Assembly: GCA_045654545.1 (NCBI GenBank)
Contig: JAZONO010000113.1
Span: 1-10,940 of the forward strand
Length of the DNA: 10,940 bases
Source: SIG588 sp045654545
GTDB lineage: Bacteria > Bacillota > Clostridia > Oscillospirales > Acutalibacteraceae
Direction: 5' to 3'
Part shown: piece after piece, positions 4,340-10,940 of the stretch
How the letters are laid out: each line of letters opens with the position of its first letter
Position numbering within the stretch: the first letter of the stretch is position 1
Position numbers and translations under genes: made by a program
Notes under the pieces: generated by a model
The model's database searches: none
What the model was told of the DNA's origin: nothing
The model's input: only the letters and a program-made list of their open reading frames with translations

Positions 4340-6739
4340 TACCACCAAGTTAACCAATTTTCCGGGCACGTACAGTTCTTTCACGAACTGCATACCCTCG
4401 ATGAACGGGGCGGTCTTTTCGTCCGCTTTCGCAGCGGCGATGGCATCGGCGGCGGTCACATCGGCCGGCACCGTCAAGCGACTGCGCAGTTTGCCGTTGA
4501 CCTGCACCGCGATCTCAACGGTGCTTTCGGCACATTTGGCTTCATCGAATGCCGGCCACGGCGCGGTGGCGAGCATACCTTCAAAGCCTGCCAGTTCCCA
4601 CATTTCCTCCGTGATGTGCGGTGCAAAGGGGTTGAGCATGGACAGCAGCATCGCCCATTCGCCACGGGTGACCGAACCCTTTTCGCCAAGCTGGTTGAGC
4701 AAGGTCATCATCGCGGCAATCGCGGTGTTAAACTTCATCGCTTCGATATCTTCGGTCACCTTTTTCAGCGTGCGGTGGAAGGGCGCGGTCATATCCTCCG
4801 ACAGACCTTCTTCGACGGTGAGCACATCCTGCAACGACCACACACGGTCGAGGAAACGCTTGCAACCCTTCACGCCGTTTTCCGACCACGGCGTTGCCTT
4901 TTCATAGTCGCCCATGAACAGAATGTACACGCGCAACACGTCGGCACCGTAGGCATCCACCACTTCAAGCGGATCCACCACGTTGCCCTTGGATTTGCTC
5001 ATCTTGTCGCCGTCCGGACCGAGGATCAACCCCTGCGCGGTACGCTTGGCATACGGTTCTGCCGTGGGGACAGCACCGATATCATAGAGGAAGTGATGCC
5101 AGAAACGGGAATAGATCATGTGACGGGTCACATGTTCCATACCGCCGTTGTACCAGTCAACCGGCATCCAGTATTCCAGCGCCTCTTTGGAGGCGAGCGC
5201 TTCGCTGTTTTTCGGATCGATGTAGCGCAGGAAATACCAGGACGAACCTGCCCACTGGGGCATGGTGTCGGTTTCGCGCCGTGCCGCACCGCCGCATTTC
5301 GGGCAGGTGCAGTTCACGAACTCTTCGATCTTGGCAAGCGGACTTTCGCCGTCCGTGCCGGGGGCAAAACTGTCTGCCTTCGGCAGGCGAAGCGGCAGTT
5401 CGTCATAGGGTACTGCCACCATACCGCAGGTGGGGCAATGCACGATCGGGATCGGTTCGCCCCAATAGCGCTGACGGTTGAATGCCCAATCCTTCATCTT
5501 GTACTGCACACCGGCTTCGCCGATACCGCGCGCTTCCAAGTGTGCGAGCATCTTGTCGATGGCTTCCTGCTTGGTGGTGCAACCGTTCAGGAAATCGGAA
5601 TTGATGACGTTGCCGTCGCCCGTGTAGGCCGCTTCTTCAATGTTGCCGCCTTCGATGACGGGGATGATGTCAATGCCAAACTTCTTCGCGAAGTCGTAGT
5701 CACGCTCGTCGTGCGCAGGCACCGCCATGATGGCACCCGTGCCGTACCCCATCATTACGTAGTCGGAAATGTAGATCGGCACGTCTTTACCCGTCACGGG
5801 GTTGACGGCAGTAAGACCTTCAATGCGCACGCCCGTCTTGTCTTTCACCAGCTGAGTACGCTCAAACTCGGTCTTTTTACTGCACTCGGTGCGATAGGCT
5901 TCGAGATCGGCTATGTTCGTGATGCGGTCGCGGTACTTTTCGATCAGCGGATGCTCGGGTGCCATAACCATAAAGGTCACGCCGAACAGGGTGTCGGGAC
6001 GGGTGGTGTAAATGCGCAGGGTCTCCTCTGCCCCATTCAGGGTGAAGTTGACAAACGCACCCGTGGACTTGCCGATCCAGTTCTTCTGCTGCAATTTCAC
6101 ATTGGGCAGGTAATCCACCGTTTCGAGCCCTTCCAACAGTTTGTCGGCGTAACGGGTGATGCGCAGATACCACACGTCTTTGGCGCGTTGCACCACGTCG
6201 CTGTGGCAGATGTCGCACTTGCCGCCCTGCGAATCCTCGTTGGACAGCACCACTTTACAACTGGGGCAATAGTTCACGAGGGTCTTGTCGCGGAACGCCA
6301 GACCGTTTTCAAACATCTTCAAGAAGATCCACTGTGTCCACTTGTAGTAATCTTCCTCGGTGGTGTCGATCACGCGCGACCAATCAAACGCAAAACCCAC
6401 ACGTTTCAACTGTTCGGTGAAGCGTGCAATGTTCTTATCGGTCACTTCACGGGGATGGATACCCGTTTTGATCGCATAGTTTTCGGTGGGCAGACCGTAG
6501 GCATCAAAGCCGATGGGGAACAACACGTTGTATCCCTGCTTGCGCCGTTTACGTCCCACCACTTCCAGACCGGAATATGCCTTGATGTGGCCCACGTGCA
6601 TACCTGCGCCGGACGGATACGGAAACTCCACCAGTCCGTAGAACTTCGGCTTGGAATAATCCTCCGTTGCTTCAAACACGTGATTCTCGTCCCAGATTTT
6701 TTGCCATTTTGCTTCGGTTACTTTTGCATCATACCGCAT
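4328..6739 (-). CDS. leuS: Leucine--tRNA ligase
   Basis: This 803-residue class I synthetase charges tRNA-Leu. The Rossmann catalytic core shows the HIGH-type motif HVGH (48-51) and the KMSKS loop (579-583). The CP1 editing domain is complete, with the threonine-rich TTRPDTLFG (245-253) and GTGAIMAVPAHDERDYDF (333-350) that hydrolyse mischarged tRNA. Two zinc-type cysteine groups are visible: C158/C161/C175/C178 and C435/C438 with C479/C482. The C-terminal anticodon-binding and tRNA-contacting parts run to the end (VNLVVKPL), so the gene is full length. I chose the ATG at 6739 because GAGGGTG lies about 6 nt upstream; a GTG three codons earlier is in frame but would overlap that site. The start overlaps the rsfS end by 11 nt, indicating coupling. 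Confidence 0.98.
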   Translation of the reverse strand: MRYDAKVTEAKWQKIWDENHVFEATEDYSKPKFYGLVEFPYPSGAGMHVGHIKAYSGLEVVGRKRRKQGYNVLFPIGFDAYGLPTENYAIKTGIHPREVTDKNIARFTEQLKRVGFAFDWSRVIDTTEEDYYKWTQWIFLKMFENGLAFRDKTLVNYCPSCKVVLSNEDSQGGKCDICHSDVVQRAKDVWYLRITRYADKLLEGLETVDYLPNVKLQQKNWIGKSTGAFVNFTLNGAEETLRIYTTRPDTLFGVTFMVMAPEHPLIEKYRDRITNIADLEAYRTECSKKTEFERTQLVKDKTGVRIEGLTAVNPVTGKDVPIYISDYVMMGYGTGAIMAVPAHDERDYDFAKKFGIDIIPVIEGGNIEEAAYTGDGNVINSDFLNGCTTKQEAIDKMLAHLEARGIGEAGVQYKMKDWAFNRQRYWGEPIPIVHCPTCGMVAVPYDELPLRLPKADSFAPGTDGESPLAKIEEFVNCTCPKCGGAARRETDTMPQWAGSSWYFLRYIDPKNSEALASKEALEYWMPVDWYNGGMEHVTRHMIYSRFWHHFLYDIGAVPTAEPYAKRTAQGLILGPDGDKMSKSKGNVVDPLEVVDAYGADVLRVYILFMGDYEKATPWSENGVKGCKRFLDRVWSLQDVLTVEEGLSEDMTAPFHRTLKKVTEDIEAMKFNTAIAAMMTLLNQLGEKGSVTRGEWAMLLSMLNPFAPHITEEMWELAGFEGMLATAPWPAFDEAKCAESTVEIAVQVNGKLRSRLTVPADVTAADAIAAAKADEKTAPFIEGMQFVKELYVPGKLVNLVVKPL

Positions 6740-7109
6740 GATCGTCACCCTCGTTATCCAAAAATTGAGTTATATCCGTTTCACGTCCGTCTTTCCACAG
6801 ACGTTCCAGATCATAAAATGTGCGCGTTTCGTGATGGAACACGTGTGCCACCACATCGCCGTAATCCAGCACGATCCACCCTTGCGAGCGGTAACCTTCC
6901 ACACGCAACGGCACGATCCCCTGTGCCTTCAATTCCTCTTCCGCGTAGTCGGCCAGCGCACGCACCTGCGTGGAACTGCCGCCTTCACAGATCACAAACA
7001 CATCCGCAAGCGAGGTGAGTTCTCCCACTTCGATGACACGAATGTTGCCTGCTTTATGCTTATCCAATGTGCGCACCAACGCGCGCACGGTGGTTTTGGT
7101 ATCTGCCAT
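6729..7109 (-). CDS. rsfS: Ribosomal silencing factor RsfS
   Basis: This 126-residue Iojap/RsfS-family (DUF143) protein binds uL14 on the large subunit and blocks subunit joining, lowering translation in poor conditions. Family marks are the segment LADVFVICEGGSSTQVRALA (residues 34-53), then EGYRSQGWIVLDYGDVVAHV and the aromatic FYDLERLW near the C-terminus. The length is typical (about 105-130 residues). The start has an AAAGGA site upstream and lies 15 nt after the LCP gene stop. In Bacillus rsfS (yqeL) directly follows yqeK; here an LCP-family gene is inserted between them. The C-terminus overlaps leuS. Confidence 0.96.
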   Translation of the reverse strand: MADTKTTVRALVRTLDKHKAGNIRVIEVGELTSLADVFVICEGGSSTQVRALADYAEEELKAQGIVPLRVEGYRSQGWIVLDYGDVVAHVFHHETRTFYDLERLWKDGRETDITQFLDNEGDDHAV

Positions 7110-7124
7110 ATATGCTGTCCTTTC

Positions 7125-8426
7125 TTATTGTGCTTGTGTGGTAGTCGTCACCGCCGCGTTTTGCTCCACCTTCCATTGTGACAACGGCGTGGAGGTGAGA
7201 TCCGCCGGGGTGGTGTTCGCGATCTCGGTCAGGTTAATATCGCTTTCGGTGAGCGCATCGCGGTGCGGATTAAACGCCTGATTCAACAGCGTCAGTACCT
7301 CCACGCGGTGCACCGAATAGTAATTCTCACCATCTTTGACAGCCTTTTCGCCCGGCAACACAAAGACGTGGATCTTGTTCAGCGTGACCGCACGCATCGC
7401 TTTCACCATATCGGCGATCTCCACGTAGGTGATGCCGAATTCCACACGGATCGGCGCATCCCAACTTTGCAGATCCTGCATCGTTTCGGTCAGTTTCGTG
7501 TCGTCCAGCGCAAACAAACGAGTCAAGATGGAGGCACACACCTGATTAAAGCGGTCAAACCGCGCCATATCGCCGCCCACCGTGTTGTCGGGCGCGGCGA
7601 TGTATTTGAGCGTCGCTTCACCGTTGATGGTGCGCATACCGGCCGCATAGGTGATCTCTTCGGTGCTCACCGCAAACGCGAGATCCACCGTGATGCCGTC
7701 GATATAATCGACCAAATCACGCAAGGTGGTCTGCTCAAAGATATAGAATCCGTCGATGGGCAGACCGTACTGGCGGTTGAACACTTCCGCCAAGTTGCCG
7801 GTGGAGGACCCTTCCTTTGTGCCGAGGGTCGTGCCGCACTCGATGTGCGTATTATTCTCCCCTACCGCCGGCGCATACACACGGCAACCGCACTTGTCAC
7901 ACCACACTTGATCCTGCGGCGATGCATACACCTCAGACAGACGATTCACCTTGAACGCATCGTCCTCACCGAGGAAGGTGTCCTGCGGCATCTGCAACAC
8001 GTTGACGGTGTTCGCTTCTTTGTCGAAGCAGACGAGCGACAGAAGATCCATCTCCCCTTCCAAGCCACCTTCCCCCATCACACCAACGAGGTAATATCCT
8101 ACCTTGGTGCTGAGTTCGATCGGTGTGGTTTCATAGGGAATGGGATTCACTTCGGTCGGCGTTTCGCTATCCTCCGCGCCGCCGAGGAAGGCATCGAACA
8201 CCATTTTGCCGATCTTAAAGATCAACACCAACGTCAGCACGATGAAGATGGTGAGCAACGCCATGAGGATGATGCGACCGTAGCCTTTTTTCTTTTTCTT
8301 AGCCGTAGGCTTCTTGGCTGTCGTCTGTGTCGCGCTTGTCCCCGTTTTTTTTGTGGCGGTGCGTTTCGCCGGCGCACGCTTTTTCACGGGTTTCTTCGCC
8401 GTGGGCTTTTCAGGAGTGTTCGCCAT
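7125..8426 (-). CDS. LCP-family membrane protein with degenerate active site
   Basis: LytR-CpsA-Psr proteins transfer anionic polymers from polyprenyl-pyrophosphate to peptidoglycan outside the membrane. This 433-residue protein has a cytoplasmic, Lys/Ala/Thr-rich tail (1-49), one membrane helix (about 51-71), a linker, and an LCP-like domain (about 105-365). Recognisable blocks are YYLVGVMGEG, DLLSLVCFDKEANTVNVL, KVNRLSEVYA and GGDMARFDRFNQV. Several family residues appear changed: the usual PRD is PQD (Q148), the usual Y-V-R-x-R after GEATLKY is absent (YIAAPD), and the expected glutamine four residues after R289 is F293. An extra segment at 171-204 holds C176, C179, C181 and C197, zinc-ribbon-like. 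The start has AAGGAGA upstream and overlaps nadD-yqeK by 17 nt. It may be a specialised or inactive paralogue. Family assignment is firm enough; activity is not. Confidence 0.85.
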   Translation of the reverse strand: MANTPEKPTAKKPVKKRAPAKRTATKKTGTSATQTTAKKPTAKKKKKGYGRIILMALLTIFIVLTLVLIFKIGKMVFDAFLGGAEDSETPTEVNPIPYETTPIELSTKVGYYLVGVMGEGGLEGEMDLLSLVCFDKEANTVNVLQMPQDTFLGEDDAFKVNRLSEVYASPQDQVWCDKCGCRVYAPAVGENNTHIECGTTLGTKEGSSTGNLAEVFNRQYGLPIDGFYIFEQTTLRDLVDYIDGITVDLAFAVSTEEITYAAGMRTINGEATLKYIAAPDNTVGGDMARFDRFNQVCASILTRLFALDDTKLTETMQDLQSWDAPIRVEFGITYVEIADMVKAMRAVTLNKIHVFVLPGEKAVKDGENYYSVHRVEVLTLLNQAFNPHRDALTESDINLTEIANTTPADLTSTPLSQWKVEQNAAVTTTTQAQ

Positions 8427-9624
8427 TCGTTTCGTCTCCTTCCTGCAACATCAGTTCGTTAAATGCCGCCACCGTGTCGGGGTGAATCGGCTTTTTCTTC
8501 TTCAGCAAATCTTTGATGGTGTAGGTCAACGCATAGGTCATCGCCGACACCACCGAAATATCCACGCGACGGCGCATTTCATCCACGTCGTCGTAATCGC
8601 GGTCGGCCGACGTGAAATCCGCAAGGTACAGCACCTTTTCCAGTATGCTCATCCCTGCACGGGCGGTGGTGTGATACCGCACCGCATTCAGCACGTCACG
8701 ATCGGTCACACCGAGCACGTGTTCGGCAAACGCCGCACCGCTCATCGCGTGATACAGTTTCTCCGCGCCGCGTTCCACATCGCTCATTGCCACGCCGTAC
8801 AGCGAGAGCAGTTGCAACTGCGTGTCGGGCGGCGTGTTCTTCATAATGTCGTGAAGCAAGGCGGCGGTGCGCGCTTCCCCCACATCTGCACCGTAACGGG
8901 CGGCCAAGCGTTCCGCTTCCTCTGCCACCGCCAGTGAATGGGCAAAGCGACCGGGCTTCAAACGACCGCGCAAGATCTCGATGATCTGCTCATCGGTTGC
9001 CGGCGCACCGCTCATCGTTTGATACAATTCGTGTTCCATAATATACGCCTCCACCGCGGGCGGCAACCACTCGCCGAGCGATTCGCCGCGTGCCGCGCGT
9101 TCACGCAACAGGGTGGACGACACATCCACCGCCGTCATATCCGCCACCACCGTGCGCGCCCCCAGTGCTTGAAGCTGTGCCGCTTTTTTGCACAAATCCT
9201 CACGGGTCACGCCGTCTCGCGGAACAGCACACAGCACCGCCAGACGAGCAATGTCCGAAAAACGAAACCACGTGTCGATGGACAAAAACATATCCGCACC
9301 GACAAACAGATACCATTCGGTATCGGGACAGGTTTCGTTCAAATGGCGCAAAGTGTCCACGGTGAAACTGGCACCGCCTTTTTGAATCTCCCAATCCGAC
9401 ACCGTTACAAACGGACAATCCGCCGTTGCCAGACGGCACATTGCCAAACGGTGGGCGGCACTTGCCATTCCGTTCTTTAATTTATGCGGCGGTTGTGCCG
9501 TGGGCATCAGCACCACGGTATCCAACGCCAATTCCTTCGCCAACGTGCGGATCAACGCAACGTGTCCGTTGTGAATCGGATCAAATGTGCCGCCAAACAG
9601 ACCGCACCGTCTTGCCGCTCCCAT
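8410..9624 (-). CDS. nadD-yqeK: NadD-YqeK fusion: NaMN adenylyltransferase plus HD-domain Ap4A hydrolase
   Basis: This single 404-residue frame carries two enzymes. Residues 1-202 are NadD, which joins nicotinate mononucleotide to ATP to give deamido-NAD; GGTFDPIHNGH (11-21) is the nucleotidyltransferase signature and VDVSSTLLRERAARGESL (167-184) the second conserved block. Residues 210-395 are YqeK, an HD-domain symmetrical Ap4A hydrolase; visible ligands are H229 (RFAHS), H258-D259 (LLHD), H292 (LYHA), H302, H318 (YHTT) and D336 (LADF). No stop or frameshift separates the domains, and the joint is short (about residues 200-212). In Bacillus they are adjacent separate genes, yqeJ and yqeK. 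The ATG shares one base with the yhbY stop (TGATG) and has no strong ribosome site, so translation probably depends on coupling. Both active sites look complete. Confidence 0.96.
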   Translation of the reverse strand: MGAARRCGLFGGTFDPIHNGHVALIRTLAKELALDTVVLMPTAQPPHKLKNGMASAAHRLAMCRLATADCPFVTVSDWEIQKGGASFTVDTLRHLNETCPDTEWYLFVGADMFLSIDTWFRFSDIARLAVLCAVPRDGVTREDLCKKAAQLQALGARTVVADMTAVDVSSTLLRERAARGESLGEWLPPAVEAYIMEHELYQTMSGAPATDEQIIEILRGRLKPGRFAHSLAVAEEAERLAARYGADVGEARTAALLHDIMKNTPPDTQLQLLSLYGVAMSDVERGAEKLYHAMSGAAFAEHVLGVTDRDVLNAVRYHTTARAGMSILEKVLYLADFTSADRDYDDVDEMRRRVDISVVSAMTYALTYTIKDLLKKKKPIHPDTVAAFNELMLQEGDETNGEHS

Positions 9625-9920
9625 CAGGCGCGCGGCAGGTCGATGACGGGATCTTTCGGGTTGCGGCGATACAGCACGAAGGTGCGCCCGATCACGCCCA
9701 CCACTTCGGCTCCCACCGCGGCGGCGATTTCCTCCGCCGTTTCACGCGTGGAGGCAGGCGCCGTTTCCAGCACGCGCCCTTTAATGAGTTCGCGTGCGGT
9801 GAGTGCATCGTCCGCCTGCTTGTGCATGGCATCCGAAATGCCGCCTTTGCCTGCGTGCAGGATCGGATCTAACGTATTCGCCAAACCGCGCAGGTATGCG
9901 CGTTGTTTACTCGTCAACAT
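9624..9920 (-). CDS. yhbY: YhbY-family RNA-binding protein (CRM domain)
   Basis: This 98-residue protein is a single CRM domain, which binds RNA and is associated with 50S precursor particles in E. coli. It opens with MLTSKQRAYLRGLANTLDPI, carries the GxxG-type loop as HAGKGGIS (residues 22-29), then ARELIKGRVLE and ends with RTFVLYRRNPKDP, all typical. Length matches the family (about 95-100). The start was fixed by GGAGG about 9 nt upstream; a longer in-frame start at 10106 lies within rdgB in another frame and lacks support. It overlaps the rdgB end by 7 nt and touches nadD-yqeK at its stop. The yhbY-nadD-yqeK order is conserved in Firmicutes (yqeI-yqeJ-yqeK). Confidence 0.96.
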   Translation of the reverse strand: MLTSKQRAYLRGLANTLDPILHAGKGGISDAMHKQADDALTARELIKGRVLETAPASTRETAEEIAAAVGAEVVGVIGRTFVLYRRNPKDPVIDLPRA

Positions 9921-10495
9921 GAGGTTTCCTCCAAATATATCGCTAATTTTTCCGCGAAGGCGCGCAAGGCGCGACCGCGGTGACTGATGGCATCCTTTTC
10001 TTCGGGGGTGAGTTCGGCAAAGGTGCGCCCGTTTTCGGTGACGAAGATCGGATCGTATCCAAATCCTCCCTCGCCACGCGCTTCTTCTCCGATGTGACCG
10101 CGGCACACGCCTTCGGCAGTCACCACGTCACCGTTCGGGAACACACAGCACACCGCCGAAACAAAACCTGCTCCGCGCTGTTCTTTGGGCAACCCTTGCA
10201 GTTTTTGGAGCACCGTGGCTTTGCGTTGTCCCACAGGGGCGTAACGGGCAGAATACACGCCCGGCTCACCGCCCAGCGCATCCACCGTCAACCCCGAATC
10301 GTCCGCAATGGCCGGCAGACCCGTGAAGCGGCACGCTTCATCCGCTTTGATGAAAGCATTTTCCGCAAAGGTAACACCCGTTTCCTCCGCCTCGGGAAGC
10401 GTGGGGTCAATATCCGCCTCTACACCGAGCGGTGCTAAAATGCGGCGCAATTCGTCCAGTTTATGGACATTATGTGTAGCAATTACAAATTTCAT
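9914..10495 (-). CDS. rdgB: XTP/dITP pyrophosphatase (RdgB/HAM1 family)
   Basis: This 193-residue enzyme removes non-canonical purine nucleotides (ITP, dITP, XTP) by hydrolysis to monophosphate and pyrophosphate, keeping them out of DNA and RNA. Motifs in order are ATHNVHK (6-12), ETGVTFAENAFIKA (38-51), ADDSGL (64-69, catalytic aspartate region), GGFGYDPIF (143-151) and SHRGRAL (171-177). The segment after GVYSARYA is shorter than in E. coli RdgB, but no motif is lost. The ATG overlaps the ftsY stop by 4 nt (ATGA) and the ribosome site is weak, so it is probably coupled to ftsY. It also overlaps yhbY downstream. Confidence 0.97.
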   Translation of the reverse strand: MKFVIATHNVHKLDELRRILAPLGVEADIDPTLPEAEETGVTFAENAFIKADEACRFTGLPAIADDSGLTVDALGGEPGVYSARYAPVGQRKATVLQKLQGLPKEQRGAGFVSAVCCVFPNGDVVTAEGVCRGHIGEEARGEGGFGYDPIFVTENGRTFAELTPEEKDAISHRGRALRAFAEKLAIYLEETSC

Positions 10496-10940
10496 TCCGC
10501 TTCAAAAAGTCCTTTCGTAAAGTCGTCGGGATCGAAGGGTTGCAGATCATCCACACCTTCGCCCACACCAATGAATTTCACCGGCACGTCCAGATCCTCG
10601 CGGATCGCCAGCACCACGCCGCCGCGTGCCGTGCCATCCAATTTGGTGAGCACAATGCCCGTGATGCCTGCCGCGTTTTTGAATTCACGCGCTTGGTTCA
10701 CGGCGTTTTGACCGGTGGTGGCATCCAGCACCAACAGCACTTCTTTGTCCGCACCCGGCAGTTCACGGTCGATCACACGGGCAATCTTCGCCAGTTCATC
10801 CATCAGATTTTTCTTGTTGTGCAAACGTCCTGCCGTGTCGCAGATCACCAGATCCGCGCCACGCGCCTTCGCCGCGCCGATGGCATCAAACACCACCGCC
10901 GCCGGATCGGACCCTTCGGCATGGTGAACGAAGTCTGCCC
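10492..10940 (-). CDS. ftsY: Signal recognition particle receptor FtsY, C-terminal part
   Basis: Only the last 148 residues are in the window; the N-terminal acidic region, the helical N domain and the P-loop lie beyond the right edge. The visible part is the later half of the GTPase domain: HHAEGSDPAAVVFDA, the G3 motif DTAGR, LLVLDATTGQNA, the G4 motif TKLDGTARGG, and the closing GVGEGVDDLQPFDP. FtsY docks ribosome-SRP complexes at the membrane so that membrane proteins are inserted as they are made. The DATTGQNA and DLQPFDP wording fits FtsY better than Ffh. The stop overlaps the rdgB start. The frame is open to the edge, so the gene is cut by the window and not broken. Confidence 0.96.
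   Translation of the reverse strand, partial: ADFVHHAEGSDPAAVVFDAIGAAKARGADLVICDTAGRLHNKKNLMDELAKIARVIDRELPGADKEVLLVLDATTGQNAVNQAREFKNAAGITGIVLTKLDGTARGGVVLAIREDLDVPVKFIGVGEGVDDLQPFDPDDFTKGLFEAE

Noticed and set aside
6740..6748. GTG start for leuS three codons earlier
   Set aside because: The GTG overlaps the GAGGGTG ribosome site that correctly precedes the ATG at 6739.
4292..7018. Long 908-codon open frame on the plus strand
   Set aside because: It is antisense to leuS, whose every motif is intact. Its translation is rich in His, Arg and Phe with no recognisable domain, as expected for the complement of a GC-rich gene.
7263..8462. 399-codon plus-strand frame opposite the LCP gene
   Set aside because: It is a shadow of the LCP gene, with the same kind of biased composition and no recognisable domain; the minus-strand frame has a membrane helix, LCP blocks and a ribosome site.
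9921..10106. N-terminal extension of yhbY
   Set aside because: It is out-of-frame rdgB sequence with Arg-rich, low-quality composition; GGAGG fixes the start at 9920.
1..10940. Defence island, prophage, toxin-antitoxin or biosynthetic cluster
   Set aside because: All coding space is taken by recognisable housekeeping or conserved clostridial genes; no such family is visible on either strand.

Overview
This window looks like chromosomal DNA from an anaerobic Firmicute of class Clostridia, probably a gut Oscillospiraceae/Ruminococcaceae-type organism. The evidence is gene order matching the Bacillus/Clostridium yqe and efp neighbourhoods, strong GGAGG-type ribosome binding sites, moderately high GC, a CD1247-type protein after efp, and GC-rich intergenic palindromic repeats at the left edge. 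The lineage is an inference; no rRNA or other taxonomic marker is present. Every gene lies on the minus strand, so transcription runs from high to low coordinates.

Region A (10940 down to 4328) is a tightly packed run: ftsY (cut by the window edge), rdgB, yhbY, a nadD-yqeK fusion, an LCP-family membrane protein, rsfS and leuS. Neighbours overlap by 1-17 nt or are 15 nt apart, which points to one transcript with translational coupling. The genes serve co-translational membrane targeting, nucleotide-pool cleaning, ribosome assembly and silencing, NAD synthesis, dinucleotide turnover and leucine charging. The LCP protein is the outlier in function and is the most unusual protein here.

Region B (4310 down to 1520) opens with a strong vegetative-type promoter whose 17-nt spacer holds a 15-bp palindrome. 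It continues with rpsU, a 15-bp hairpin just after rpsU, yqeG (HAD phosphatase), an endonuclease IV-like TIM barrel and a Xaa-Pro aminopeptidase. The last three are coupled by overlap or a 1-nt gap. The hairpin probably lowers expression of the three downstream genes relative to rpsU.

Region C (1491 down to 340) has its own promoter and carries efp (elongation factor P) and an acidic, ten-cysteine zinc-ribbon protein of the CD1247 type. It ends in a strong intrinsic terminator. The aminopeptidase-efp adjacency is also found in Bacillus.

Region D (1-339) is non-coding. It holds two near-identical 65-bp direct repeats 267 bp apart, separated by a cluster of at least five short perfect hairpins, and resembles a composite of dispersed intergenic repeat elements.

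Overall this is a conserved housekeeping region. I do not see a defence system, prophage, transposase gene, CRISPR array or biosynthetic cluster. The points worth a second look are the LCP protein that lacks expected active-site arginines and has an inserted cysteine cluster, the rpsU promoter palindrome, the cysteine-rich CD1247-type protein, the nadD-yqeK fusion and the left-edge repeats.
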